Shown here one piece after another: positions 1 through 7,914 of a stretch of 29,054 bases of DNA. The stretch lies in IMG/VR virus record IMGVR_UViG_3300025594_000042, positions 1 to 29,054 of that record. One strand, 5' to 3'. The notes under the pieces are model-generated. The model was not told the origin of the DNA. It saw only the letters and a list, made by a program, of their open reading frames with translations, and ran no database searches. Within the stretch, counting starts at the first letter, position 1, and every line of letters starts with the position of its first letter. This DNA is from a virus. Both the position numbers and the translations under genes were made by a program.

Positions 1-1945
1 CTCCCACTTCAATGTCATTTGCATTTTCTGTTAGTATTATTCCATCGCCTGCCGTCAGGCTGCGGAATTCAAAATCATTAACTGTACGTTGTTTAAATAC
101 GTCACTACCTGCACCTAGGCTGCTGGCAGTAAGACTTTCACCGACGGTGATAACGTCTGCTGCGACACCCATAGTAATCGCACCACTTACATTGAATGTG
201 CGGAATTCTAATTTGCCAACATTATTTTGCTTGTAAACTTCATATGGTCCACCGCCGACATTTAATCCGTCATTAACGCTGCCTGAACCTGTTGCAAATG
301 TTTGCCACACTCCAAGTTGATATCCTTCAAATGCGCCTGTCGTAGTATTATAACGCATGGCACCATTTGTTGTGCTTAATCTCTGCGCGGTTGTTCCTTT
401 TGTAAGTGTTACGCTATCAGTACCTGGTAATACAGGATTAGTCGTGATACTAAGTGTTGGATTATTACCTGTGCCACTACCATTTGCTACTGTTATCTGC
501 CCTGAAGTCCCAGATATGCTGCGGTATAATGCGGTATCACCGCTTCGCACCAAAAATCCATTACCTGTGCTAGCATTAACATCAGTTAGGAATGATCCGA
601 ATGTTGAGCCGCCACCCACAACTTCATAATCATCAATAATCGCCCCTGTGTTTATATTATTCTTGAGATAGGTTACGCCATTATCACTGCGGTAAACAAG
701 CTGACCTTCAGATGCACCACTATTGATAAGTCCAGTTTCATCACCAACAAAGAGGGTTGCACCGTCAAGAGTGTAATTGTTAGTAACTGTGGTGTTTACT
801 GTCCCACCGCCTGCGGCTTCACCTTCAGCAATCGCAGCGTTAACTGGATTGGTTGGTAGGCCACCGTTATCATAGCCAGGCTGGTCGATTGTCTCTGGTA
901 CTGTGCCGACACTAACTTGCTCTGCTTGTTGGGTAACAGTTTGTGTATACCCAATAATTTCACCGCAGTAGTTATAGACTGGATTTTGCTCTGCAATTGT
1001 TGGTTCTGGATCTGTAATACGACGTAAAACACGCAACAGATCGTCATCGCAAATCAACTCAAGTATGTTATTATACGTGTTGCCGTTACTGTCGACTACT
1101 GGATATGATCCACAATTGTCATATATGTTTTTAAGCCTCACTGCCGCGCTGACGCAGCCTTGCATGCCTTCGTCTTGTGAATTGAAGCCACAAGCGACAC
1201 CTTCATGTGTTGGGCGCGTATCTTCTGACAGGTCGCTTCCGCCTTGATCATAGTTTGTTGCTACATTGGTTTCACGAGCAATAATGTCATCAATTGCCGT
1301 TTCGATTAATGTGATATCGTTAATGAGTGTTTGTTCAATTGCGCCTAAGTCATCAATATTGTCCCAGACTTTTTTGAGAACGCCACTACTAAAAATACTA
1401 CCATTAAAACTGCCACCTATTAGGCAGCCGCCAATTTCACCTGGCAAAACTTGTCCAATTGAATCAACAATATCACGACCTGCGCCAAGGAAACTGTCCA
1501 TTACATTTTCTAAGACATTAGGAATACGAATAGGATTAATTGGTGCAGAACAGAAGTTAATCATGTTTGCGATGTTTGTTACTTCAGCAATAACGTTATT
1601 GATACGTCCTAGGACTTCATCAAGTTTGAGATGATCCATAAACTTATCAAAGGCCTGGTCAAGTGAGGCCAGTGCTGCATATAGTGCATCAGATACTGTA
1701 CCCAATACTGTACCCAATAGCTCTTTGATGTTAAGGCTAACACAAATTTGTATATTAGGTAGCAGTAGCCCGCGCCCAGCTAATAGGCTACAGATGATTT
1801 CTTTGAGATTAACATCAATCTCAGCACTCACCATAAATCCAGCAATATTTGCTACACTAGTTGATAGCTGGGCAGACGCACCAATATTATCAGTAAGATA
1901 GTCGTTGGCACTTGCTAGGCCGTTTGGAAAGTCTGTAAATGCCAT
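1..1945 (-). CDS. Tail-fibre-like virion structural protein (C-terminus beyond left edge)
   Basis: The frame starts at an ATG that overlaps the stop of the PAAR gene (TAATG) and stays open for 648 codons to the left edge, so the C-terminus is missing. The first ~350 residues are mixed, with many cysteines (for example GGCLIGG, NYCGEI) and several predicted helices. From about residue 380 it becomes Gly/Thr/Asn-rich and looks like beta-structured fibre shaft. The last ~85 visible residues hold two copies of a ~40-residue repeat: each has a KQ..V...EFR core followed by an Asp-Val/Ile-Ile-x-Val-Gly-like end, the second including AGDGIILTEN. Phage fibres and baseplate-attached appendages often have such repeats. 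Translational coupling to the spike gene suggests a baseplate or fibre role. The fibre-like composition is seen in the sequence; the exact tail position is inferred. Confidence 0.7.
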   Translation of the reverse strand, partial: MAFTDFPNGLASANDYLTDNIGASAQLSTSVANIAGFMVSAEIDVNLKEIICSLLAGRGLLLPNIQICVSLNIKELLGTVLGTVSDALYAALASLDQAFDKFMDHLKLDEVLGRINNVIAEVTNIANMINFCSAPINPIRIPNVLENVMDSFLGAGRDIVDSIGQVLPGEIGGCLIGGSFNGSIFSSGVLKKVWDNIDDLGAIEQTLINDITLIETAIDDIIARETNVATNYDQGGSDLSEDTRPTHEGVACGFNSQDEGMQGCVSAAVRLKNIYDNCGSYPVVDSNGNTYNNILELICDDDLLRVLRRITDPEPTIAEQNPVYNYCGEIIGYTQTVTQQAEQVSVGTVPETIDQPGYDNGGLPTNPVNAAIAEGEAAGGGTVNTTVTNNYTLDGATLFVGDETGLINSGASEGQLVYRSDNGVTYLKNNINTGAIIDDYEVVGGGSTFGSFLTDVNASTGNGFLVRSGDTALYRSISGTSGQITVANGSGTGNNPTLSITTNPVLPGTDSVTLTKGTTAQRLSTTNGAMRYNTTTGAFEGYQLGVWQTFATGSGSVNDGLNVGGGPYEVYKQNNVGKLEFRTFNVSGAITMGVAADVITVGESLTASSLGAGSDVFKQRTVNDFEFRSLTAGDGIILTENANDIEVG

Positions 1946-2868
1946 TATGAGTTCCTATAATAATTGTTGATACTATCAACCGTAATTGGACCGCGTGGAT
2001 CGCGCCAGCCTGGGTTTTGGTTCCATGCTGCACTTCCTACCGGATAAACAACAGAAGATCCACTGCGACTAGCATACGCTGGTGCTGCCTGCATCATACC
2101 AAGTGAATTGTCAGGATCATACTTCCAAAAGTCAAGATGCTTACCGTATGTATTCAATTGCTGGGCTGGAGTCTGCTGTGAAATCGCGGTGGTAGTCGTA
2201 CCAATTGTTTTTGCACTGTCAGGCATAATTTGGAATAGTCCTGTTGCGCCGCTTGGGTTACGGGCTTTTGGATCAAAGTTACTTTCGCCATTTATGATCT
2301 TATAAAGTTCAGTTCTATCAAACCCAGGGAAACGTTCCTCTATCAACGCCAACTCGCGCTGCCATTCTGGATCATTTTCAAGTGCAGTAATGCGGGCCTG
2401 ATCTTGCTCGCTAAATTCTGTTGGATCATACGAGTCTTCTCCGCCTGGATCTTGAAAATCGTCGCGTATATCTTCTTGCGGAGTTGCGTTAGGATCTGGG
2501 TAAAGTTCTGATCTAGTTGGATCAGGACCTTCATCTACAATACCTGGTCCGCCGCCACCACCTGCCGCTCCGCCGCAAGCATAAACATCACCGCTTCCGC
2601 TAGTAGCCGATGGACTGCAATGAGGTGGACCCTTCGGTCGACAAAGACTGTCAGGCGCGGACCCGGAACCTTTCAAGACCACTTTCTTGTTATTGATCCA
2701 AACTGTGCCATCGTTAACACTTGCAGAGAGGGCGCCGCCTCCGTGTGTGTTTCCGTCGCCTTGTACGCTAGCCAGTTTATTGTTTACCCAAACAGTACCC
2801 TGGCCCATTACGGTTGTTGTTGCGCCGCATGATCTGGAATCTGAATGTCGATGGACAGGTGTATTCAC
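1945..2868 (-). CDS. PAAR-repeat spike tip fused to SLT lytic transglycosylase
   Basis: 307 aa, starting at GTG with AGGAG six bases upstream; an ATG inside that spacer meets a stop at once, so GTG is the start. Residues ~1-85 are PAAR-like: His6, His8, Cys14, two GTVW-NN repeats, Gly-rich turns and further His/Cys, as expected of a metal-bound cone capping a tail spike. Residues ~95-160 are a Gly/Pro/Asp-rich linker. Residues ~165-307 are a soluble-lytic-transglycosylase-like domain with the putative catalytic Glu195 in NGESNFDP and the downstream GATGLFQIMP motif. T4 divides these jobs between gp5 (spike plus lysozyme) and gp5.4 (PAAR tip). Here one protein probably both pierces the outer membrane and cuts peptidoglycan during injection. 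A T4-type late promoter lies 18 nt upstream. The domain calls are strong by motif; the virion location is inferred. Confidence 0.82.
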   Translation of the reverse strand: MNTPVHRHSDSRSCGATTTVMGQGTVWVNNKLASVQGDGNTHGGGALSASVNDGTVWINNKKVVLKGSGSAPDSLCRPKGPPHCSPSATSGSGDVYACGGAAGGGGGPGIVDEGPDPTRSELYPDPNATPQEDIRDDFQDPGGEDSYDPTEFSEQDQARITALENDPEWQRELALIEERFPGFDRTELYKIINGESNFDPKARNPSGATGLFQIMPDSAKTIGTTTTAISQQTPAQQLNTYGKHLDFWKYDPDNSLGMMQAAPAYASRSGSSVVYPVGSAAWNQNPGWRDPRGPITVDSINNYYRNS

Positions 2869-2886
2869 TGCATTCTCCTACTGGAG

Positions 2887-2894
2887 TATTTATG
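2887..2894 (-). promoter_or_regulatory. T4-type late promoter (CATAAATA)
   Basis: On the minus strand this reads CATAAATA, one mismatch from the T4 late consensus TATAAATA. It overlaps the stop codon of the 110-aa gene and lies 18 nt before the GTG of the PAAR gene, leaving room for the AGGAG ribosome site. It probably gives tail genes separate late transcription from the nucleotide-metabolism genes upstream. Confidence 0.6.
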
Positions 2895-3222
2895 ACGTGA
2901 TTAGACCCTGATTTCCGCCTGGATTAAGGTCTAGCCCACTTACCTGTTGGGTGTAGGCAGCTTTGAACTCTTTGCTAGTTGATAATGTAGTGACCACTGT
3001 CTGCTTATTGAAAGGGACCTCACCAGGACCTTCGCGCAAATAGCTGCTTGACATGATATATGGTGCTAATGCCATTTGTCCTTCAGATGTTGGTACTGGT
3101 ACTACAGGTTTACGTAGAACGATTTCGCCCATATTTTCTTCAACATAGTAGCCGATTACTTCTTCGCCTGATACTAGCTTGATTGTGATTACATCATTTG
3201 CGTTGTGTTTAGTCTTTAACAT
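2890..3222 (-). CDS. Conserved small protein, possible Sm-like beta-barrel
   Basis: 110 aa. The ATG follows directly on the glutaredoxin stop (TAAATG). Residues ~10-60 alternate hydrophobic and polar residues (VITIKLVSGEEVIGYYVEE, then IVLRKPVVPVP), which fits a small five-strand Sm/Lsm-like barrel. The C-terminal half is Ser/Thr-rich and ends with SGLDLNPGG. Similar small proteins with a VITIKL.SGEE start occur in marine T4-like phages near baseplate genes, from memory of that group. No enzymatic motif is visible. It could act in virion assembly or as an RNA-binding protein; neither is shown by the sequence. Confidence 0.6.
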   Translation of the reverse strand: MLKTKHNANDVITIKLVSGEEVIGYYVEENMGEIVLRKPVVPVPTSEGQMALAPYIMSSSYLREGPGEVPFNKQTVVTTLSTSKEFKAAYTQQVSGLDLNPGGNQGLITS

Positions 3223-3480
3223 TTAAATTCCTGGGTTTCCGCCATACATATTATGGTCTTCATAGTATTTTTCGAGATCGTGAAAATTACCAACAAATTC
3301 ACCATGTAGGAAAATTTGTGGTACTGTCTTAGCTGCTGGTACAACTTCTAACAGTTGGTCTTTTGTCCAGCCATCACCGATCTTGCGCTCTTCGTATGCT
3401 ATACCTGATTGTTCAAGTAGCCTTTTTGCCATGTCGCAATACGGGCAGCCGTTTTTGCTCCATATAATTGTGTCTGTCAT
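3223..3480 (-). CDS. grx: Glutaredoxin
   Basis: 85 aa, the usual length for a phage glutaredoxin. The dithiol active site CPYC is at residues 12-15 after an N-terminal beta strand. TVPQIFLHGEFVG supplies the cis-Pro loop and glutathione-binding region. It would be reduced by glutathione or thioredoxin reductase and could deliver electrons to the reductase encoded two genes upstream, as T4 NrdC does for the class I enzyme. The ATG lies three bases after the macro-domain stop. This is a clear family match; pairing with this class II RNR is inferred from the shared operon. Confidence 0.92.
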   Translation of the reverse strand: MTDTIIWSKNGCPYCDMAKRLLEQSGIAYEERKIGDGWTKDQLLEVVPAAKTVPQIFLHGEFVGNFHDLEKYYEDHNMYGGNPGI

Positions 3481-3483
3481 CTA

Positions 3484-3918
3484 TCATTCCAATTCATATA
3501 TAAAAACTTCATAGTCTTCAAGTATATTTTGAACAAGTATTTCTACTTGCTCCCAGTCTAGACCGCCAAGGCCACATCCAATTTTTGGCATTGCAATGGT
3601 GGTTAACAGGTTATCCCTCATATACTCAGCTATACTTACCAAGCAATATGCGACGGCTGTAAGGTCAGCATACTGCTTTCCATCATAGCCTTTATCTTGT
3701 TGCGTGTGTGCATTAACCCAAATTCTGCCCGCGTATTCCACGAATTGACAAGTGCCCAATATATGTTCTGATAGGCTGAGGTATTGCTCACGCACATAGG
3801 GATGGTTGCGTTTGATTGCACCAGCCACTCCGCTTCCGAAATGGCCAGTGCAATTTACTCCGTGTGCTATGACTTGTTCTGTTGCTTCAGTCACATCACC
3901 TTTTTTGTAGTGAATCAT
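3484..3918 (-). CDS. Macro-domain (ADP-ribose-binding) protein
   Basis: 144 aa, essentially a single macro domain. The N-terminal GDVTEA strand is followed by VNCTGHFGSGVAGAI (residues ~21-35): Asn22 is in the position that contacts the distal ribose, and the Gly-rich loop fits the diphosphate. A second conserved stretch, MPKIGCGLGGLDW, is near residues 109-121. Proteins of this family bind ADP-ribose or hydrolyse ADP-ribose-1''-phosphate or protein/nucleic-acid ADP-ribose esters. The start overlaps the RNR stop (TAATG), so it is translationally coupled. A role in NAD/ADP-ribose metabolism or in reversing host ADP-ribosylation is possible; the sequence alone does not choose. Confidence 0.85.
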   Translation of the reverse strand: MIHYKKGDVTEATEQVIAHGVNCTGHFGSGVAGAIKRNHPYVREQYLSLSEHILGTCQFVEYAGRIWVNAHTQQDKGYDGKQYADLTAVAYCLVSIAEYMRDNLLTTIAMPKIGCGLGGLDWEQVEILVQNILEDYEVFIYELE

Positions 3919-6140
3919 TAGATTTCACACCCGCCATTTGATCCAGAACACGCGATCGCTCCCATAGTATCTATATCAGTATACATTTTCTTTGATAGTC
4001 CTGTCAAGAAATCAATTGGCTGCATGTTCTGTTGAATCTTTGTCCACTTGTGTAGTAAGTACACATCCTTAAGACAATACTCTGCTGTCTTTTCATCACC
4101 ATCAAAGTAATTTTCAGCAAAGTTCTTGAAACGGCGAATCCAATCAGCACCCAGGTCTTTTTGCTCGCCTGCGCGTTGGCTGCCTTCACTTTGAGCCATA
4201 AAGGTTGCAGTCCACAAATCACCAAAGCCCTTTGTGCTTTCAACAATTAACCCACTTGCGAACATTGCTGCACGTCCATACTTGTCAACAATCTGACTTT
4301 CTGTTAGAACTTCAGTAAATGGCGCCTGGTTGAAATCTTTGTCACCACTAGCTGCTAGGAAGCTAATACCTGCGAAGCTGTCGCGGTTAGTGAACAAGTA
4401 CTCTTCAACTTCGTCCCACTGATTTGGCGAAACTTGCACTGTGTTAGAAACGTTGTGGCGGACTGTTGGATCAACGCAAAGACTTTCATCTGTGCCATGC
4501 TCAACCCAAGACCTCTGAACGAGGCGAACTTTTTCAAGCAACTTAATGCCATATAGTTCACGCTTAAAGAGTGAATCACGTGGTGCAATAACAGGAAAAC
4601 TAATCTGATAGTCAGTGCCGTTTGTTGACCATACGCTCTCTTCAACCATGTAAGGATTGCTAGCTGCAAATAGTTGTGCAACTTCCGTATCTTTGTTCAT
4701 CTGTACGTGACGGATGTAACGAGGAGAATGGTCGCCGTGGATGCCCGAACTTGTACCTAGTAGAACGCTTGCGTTACCACTTGGCTTTACGCATGTTGTA
4801 CGTGCTGCTGGGTTAATGCCAATTAGTTTTGCAACTTGACGGTTTACCTTCTTAACAAGTTCAGCACCTTCTTTAAGTGTTGCTTCATCAAACAACACGT
4901 CTGGTGCGTTCATCCAACCTGTAACACTGACGCCAATTAGAGCTTCGCGGTCAAAGATCTTCTTGCTTGTCTTGTCTAGGAAGTTAAAGTCAGTGTAACC
5001 AGCTTGTAGCGTACCTAGGATGGCGCCTACGCGACATGCCTTAAGGAATTCTTCCTTAGTTGTGCACTTGCTGCCGTTGATTTCGCTGAGGTTACAGCCT
5101 TGCCAACCTGACGTTTTCTTCTTGCCTTCAATTAGAACAGGATACTTGCCAATTTCAACACACGGGTTGTAAGTATGCTCTGTGCTTTCTGAAAATACAA
5201 AGCCAGGCTCACCAAATTGGCGAATGCTCTTCATAATTTCTGCAAACTGCTCACGACTAGCATCTTTACGCACAATCACTGCTGAGTTATTTGAGCGTCC
5301 ACGCTGTGGATTTTCTTCGTACCAATTACCTGTTTTTGCTTCAATCATTTCCTTATCAAAAGGGCTGAATAGACAAATAGTAGCTGAACGGCGAACACCG
5401 CCAGCCAGAACAGCATCGGCGGCGTGCATACAAATATCATATACTTCAATTGGCTTGAGTGTGTCACGTCCTGCTAGAACTGCTCCTTGTAGTAGGTGCT
5501 CAATTTTATCTAGTGATTTACGAAGTGGCTCTGGTCCAGGCGCTTTAAATCCGCCTGAAATCATTGCGCCTTTTGGGCGTACCTTGTTGAGGTCAAAATA
5601 TACGCGTCGTCCTTCGTACTCTGGAGTTTTACCACCATTGACGAAAAAACTAGACATAAGAACGTCTAGTGCTGTCGCCCAGCCTTCAATGCTATCTTCT
5701 ACTTCGTGGATCTTGGCTTGGCCCTTGCGCTGCGCCACTTTTGGCAATTTTGCAACGTGATGTTTCTGAACTGAGAACCCGGCGCCTGCACCACACAGGA
5801 GAACATAAAATAGTTCACCAAAGAAGGCTGGACGGTCTGCGTATGAACTTGTACAGTTATACATACGCATTTGGTGCTTGAGAATTTGATCTCCACCAAA
5901 TTGTAGAGCTCGTTGTGCACCTAGTACATACTTGAGTTTGTAAAGTGCTTCTGCTTCATCAACGAGTAATGACAGATCTTCTGTCATTTTTTCACCGTAA
6001 AATTTACGGTGCATGTTCATCACACGGGACACACTTTCTTCCCATGTCTCATACCTACCAAGTTCGTCGCTCCAGCGGCTATAGCCTTCGTAAAATTTGG
6101 CCTCCCCCATAAGGGCACGGGTATCGATATCTTTCTTCAT
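3918..6140 (-). CDS. nrdJ: Adenosylcobalamin-dependent (class II) ribonucleoside-triphosphate reductase
   Basis: 740 aa, almost the length of the monomeric Lactobacillus RTPR (739 aa). It reduces ribonucleoside triphosphates to dNTPs with a radical from coenzyme B12. Visible catalytic features are NCTS (Cys96, first of the reducing pair), NPCVEI (Asn325, thiyl Cys327, Glu329), GCNLSE (Cys349, second of the pair) and the C-terminal CSGSNGGC tail (Cys731/Cys738), which re-reduces the active site. AGGVRRSATICLFS and CVKPSGNASVLLG are further family blocks. The ATG has AGGAG upstream in the 14-nt gap after the 170-aa gene. T4 and most cyanophages carry the two-subunit class I enzyme instead. Expression needs no partner subunit but needs cobalamin. 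Glutaredoxin downstream is a likely electron donor. Confidence 0.95.
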   Translation of the reverse strand: MKKDIDTRALMGEAKFYEGYSRWSDELGRYETWEESVSRVMNMHRKFYGEKMTEDLSLLVDEAEALYKLKYVLGAQRALQFGGDQILKHQMRMYNCTSSYADRPAFFGELFYVLLCGAGAGFSVQKHHVAKLPKVAQRKGQAKIHEVEDSIEGWATALDVLMSSFFVNGGKTPEYEGRRVYFDLNKVRPKGAMISGGFKAPGPEPLRKSLDKIEHLLQGAVLAGRDTLKPIEVYDICMHAADAVLAGGVRRSATICLFSPFDKEMIEAKTGNWYEENPQRGRSNNSAVIVRKDASREQFAEIMKSIRQFGEPGFVFSESTEHTYNPCVEIGKYPVLIEGKKKTSGWQGCNLSEINGSKCTTKEEFLKACRVGAILGTLQAGYTDFNFLDKTSKKIFDREALIGVSVTGWMNAPDVLFDEATLKEGAELVKKVNRQVAKLIGINPAARTTCVKPSGNASVLLGTSSGIHGDHSPRYIRHVQMNKDTEVAQLFAASNPYMVEESVWSTNGTDYQISFPVIAPRDSLFKRELYGIKLLEKVRLVQRSWVEHGTDESLCVDPTVRHNVSNTVQVSPNQWDEVEEYLFTNRDSFAGISFLAASGDKDFNQAPFTEVLTESQIVDKYGRAAMFASGLIVESTKGFGDLWTATFMAQSEGSQRAGEQKDLGADWIRRFKNFAENYFDGDEKTAEYCLKDVYLLHKWTKIQQNMQPIDFLTGLSKKMYTDIDTMGAIACSGSNGGCEI

Positions 6141-6154
6141 TGCTAGTTCTCCTA

Positions 6155-6667
6155 TTATTGATTATGCAATAGGTACGATCGAATCGGAAACGATTCTCGT
6201 ACTTCTAGATATTCAACACTGTGGAGATCCACAACTTGGGTATGTAATGTATTCAGTGCGTAACGACCACCATAGGTGGCAATCATATATTCGTCGTTAT
6301 TGACATGATCACGAACGCGGGCTAATGTGGCGTTTACATCTTTATCAAGATAATGTATGTTATACGCCATTGCTAGGCCTCTGCTATACTTACAGCATTC
6401 ACCTTGATCGAGTATTTCCCACACGGTTGGCCAAGATTCAGGATTGAAGGGGTCCATAGCTACGCTTACAAGTGGGGCTTGTTCCCACCACGTGCTGATA
6501 TTTTGTAAGCAAACCAAAAGTATGCTATTATCGGACTCAGTTCCATTTGACTTGAATAGGTCGTAATGGGACTGAAGCTCAATCCTAAATTCTCTCCAAC
6601 TTGCAAGACGTTCATCGGGTGAACGCAACCACAAATTTCGTAACTGACTAATGTTCAGTTGTTCCAA
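6155..6667 (-). CDS. Conserved hypothetical protein upstream of RNR
   Basis: 170 aa beginning at TTG; no ATG or GTG lies in frame between the upstream stop and residue 71, so TTG is the best available start, though no Shine-Dalgarno is evident. The protein is mixed alpha/beta, rich in Trp and aromatic residues (STWWEQAPLV, ESWPTVWEIL). It has two close cysteines (ECCKY) and no transmembrane segment. No family was recognised. It lies 14 nt upstream of nrdJ and is probably co-transcribed, so a link to nucleotide metabolism is possible but unproven. The 85 nt upstream hold no convincing promoter apart from a GATAAATA formed by the end of the exonuclease gene. Confidence 0.65.
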   Translation of the reverse strand: MEQLNISQLRNLWLRSPDERLASWREFRIELQSHYDLFKSNGTESDNSILLVCLQNISTWWEQAPLVSVAMDPFNPESWPTVWEILDQGECCKYSRGLAMAYNIHYLDKDVNATLARVRDHVNNDEYMIATYGGRYALNTLHTQVVDLHSVEYLEVRESFPIRSYLLHNQ

Positions 6668-6752
6668 AGTGTTGACTATTTGTTGTTTTTACACAACGTA
6701 TAGTGCGCCATTGTACATGAAGTACACATGTTGCGTCTATCCCGCCGTAAAT

Positions 6753-7430
6753 TTATTTATCGAGTTCATAAAATTCACCCACTCGATGGGCCCATTTTTT
6801 ACTATACTCGTCAAACTCAGACTTGCTAAGTTCAAATAATTGAAACTGGCAATCTCTGCTGCACATAAAGATAGCAACAGTTTCGATTTCAGTCTCAAAT
6901 AATGCATTGTGTGCGTTGCCATAGGCTGCACCTTGCATGAAGTAATCTTCGATCCATTCACGCTTTTTAGGTCGGTTTGTTTGCTTAAAGTCCATTATGG
7001 CTTGCTTGCCTTTCCAAACACCTACTAGGTCTGTTGTACCTGCATAGAGTCCTGGATAGTAGAGCCCAACTTCTGTACCCCAAGTTTCATCCAAATCATC
7101 TTTAATATTTTCAATCACAGTGTCTGCCATTTTGGCTGCTACACGATGTATCATGTTGTCTTTGGCGTCAAAATTGTCGTTAATCAACCAATTTTCCAAA
7201 TAGCCATGCATCAATGTGCCTACGTTGGCAGCTTCGTTTGTGATTTGTTGTGCTTGTTCTGCCCCAACTCTATTGCGCCATTCCTGAAGGGCCTTTTTAG
7301 CTTCTTCAGGTTTAGTTGCACTCAAAATTGTTGTTACAGATGGAAGAAAGCCACTCTCAGTATCGTAGAGTCGCTTCCCTTCAACGCGCTTGCGTTTAAT
7401 ATCTTTGTAAGGAAACTTTTCAATTATCAT
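6753..7430 (-). CDS. RecB-family PD-(D/E)xK exonuclease
   Basis: 225 aa. The order GTLMHGYLE (His75), GTEVGLYY (Glu120), TTDLVGVW (Asp134), IMDFKQTNR (Asp147-x-Lys149), then DYFMQGAAYG (Gln166) is the full PD-(D/E)xK signature of the RecB/MGME1-like clade, with the catalytic Asp-Asp-x-Lys core intact. T4-like marine phages often carry such a nuclease for host DNA breakdown or recombination. The ATG is six bases from a perfect TATAAT -10 hexamer and has no Shine-Dalgarno, so a leaderless mRNA is predicted. An independent early promoter here separates it from the late genes upstream. Confidence 0.85.
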   Translation of the reverse strand: MIIEKFPYKDIKRKRVEGKRLYDTESGFLPSVTTILSATKPEEAKKALQEWRNRVGAEQAQQITNEAANVGTLMHGYLENWLINDNFDAKDNMIHRVAAKMADTVIENIKDDLDETWGTEVGLYYPGLYAGTTDLVGVWKGKQAIMDFKQTNRPKKREWIEDYFMQGAAYGNAHNALFETEIETVAIFMCSRDCQFQLFELSKSEFDEYSKKWAHRVGEFYELDK

Positions 7431-7436
7431 AGTATC

Positions 7437-7465
7437 ATTATATACTTAAATCATTAAAAAGTCTA
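7437..7465 (-). promoter_or_regulatory. Sigma70-type promoter for the exonuclease gene
   Basis: On the minus strand: -35 TAGACT (7460-7465), 17-nt spacer, -10 TATAAT (7437-7442). Six bases separate the -10 from the ATG, so transcription should start at or next to the start codon. Confidence 0.7.
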
Positions 7466-7470
7466 CTAAA

Positions 7471-7644
7471 TTATTGAATATCTTGGATAAATTTTTTGAA
7501 ATAGCCCAGACATGCATCTGCTACTTGACGTGGATCAAGAATACCTTCATCCATCATAGTCATCAATGCATTTGTGGCATCACGTGCTTCTGTTACTTGC
7601 TGTTCTTGTACGCCTGCAAGTTGACGCATTCTATCAATATCCAT
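7471..7644 (-). CDS. Small paralogue A with RMRQLAG leader (possible internal head protein)
   Basis: 57 aa, starting at the ATG of MDIDRMRQLAGVQE, 4 nt after the upstream stop; a longer in-frame start was rejected because it would run into the neighbouring gene. The first 20 residues are almost identical to those of the next gene upstream (one Asp/Asn change), whereas the remaining ~37 residues differ completely. The leader ends in VQE-Q and VTE-A, which look like T4 prohead-protease sites (hydrophobic-x-Glu). The rest is helical and acidic. No function was recognised; an internal head or core peptide is the inference. Confidence 0.6.
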   Translation of the reverse strand: MDIDRMRQLAGVQEQQVTEARDATNALMTMMDEGILDPRQVADACLGYFKKFIQDIQ

Positions 7645-7646
7645 TA
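7585..7646. repeat. 62-bp direct repeat, copy 1
   Basis: This copy covers the 5' end of the 57-aa gene. It matches 7853-7914 at 61 of 62 positions; the one difference (C/T at 7635 versus 7903) changes Asp to Asn. The copies are 268 bp apart. Confidence 0.9.
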
Positions 7647-7648
7647 TA

Positions 7649-7912
7649 TCAATTATATGACGCAGTGTTGCCGCCACGTTCTAGTATATCAGCTTTTTCT
7701 CTGAGGGTTGACACAATGAGTTCAAGTGCTTCCTCCATCCGCTGTTCACTTTCAGTGTTTGTAGCCCAGTGCTCGTAATCTTGTATTCCGTCACTGATCA
7801 TTTTAAGTGCATCTAATAATTTGTCTTCGACTTCTTCATAATATGCTGGATCTGCTTCTGTTACTTGCTGTTCTTGTACGCCTGCAAGTTGACGCATTCT
7901 ATTAATATCCAT
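7649..7912 (-). CDS. Small paralogue B with RMRQLAG leader (possible internal head protein)
   Basis: 87 aa. The ATG overlaps the stop of the 211-aa gene (TAATG), which fixes the start at MDINRMRQLAGVQE rather than six codons upstream. After the shared leader come acidic amphipathic helices (DKLLDALKMI, EEALELIVSTLREKADIL). The leader again carries VQE-Q and VTE-A candidate cleavage points. It is a paralogue of the 57-aa gene only in its first 20 codons, so it looks like a leader module placed on an unrelated body. The function is unknown; its position in the late block supports a head protein. Confidence 0.65.
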   Translation of the reverse strand: MDINRMRQLAGVQEQQVTEADPAYYEEVEDKLLDALKMISDGIQDYEHWATNTESEQRMEEALELIVSTLREKADILERGGNTASYN

Positions 7913-7914
7913 TA
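7853..7914. repeat. 62-bp direct repeat, copy 2
   Basis: Copy 2 of the near-perfect repeat, covering the 5' end of the 87-aa gene and the TAATG junction. See copy 1 at 7585-7646. Confidence 0.9.

Noticed and set aside
5182-5760. 192-aa open frame on the plus strand opposite nrdJ
   Set aside because: Low-quality composition (Ser/Arg/Thr-rich) and antisense to a certain gene; a shadow of its codon usage.
6754-6761. GATAAATA as a late promoter upstream of the 170-aa gene
   Set aside because: It is formed by the last codons and stop of the exonuclease gene and lies 86 nt from the next start; chance is likely.
7645-7677. Longer start for the 57-aa protein
   Set aside because: It would overlap the 87-aa gene, and the shared leader begins at the inner ATG in both paralogues.
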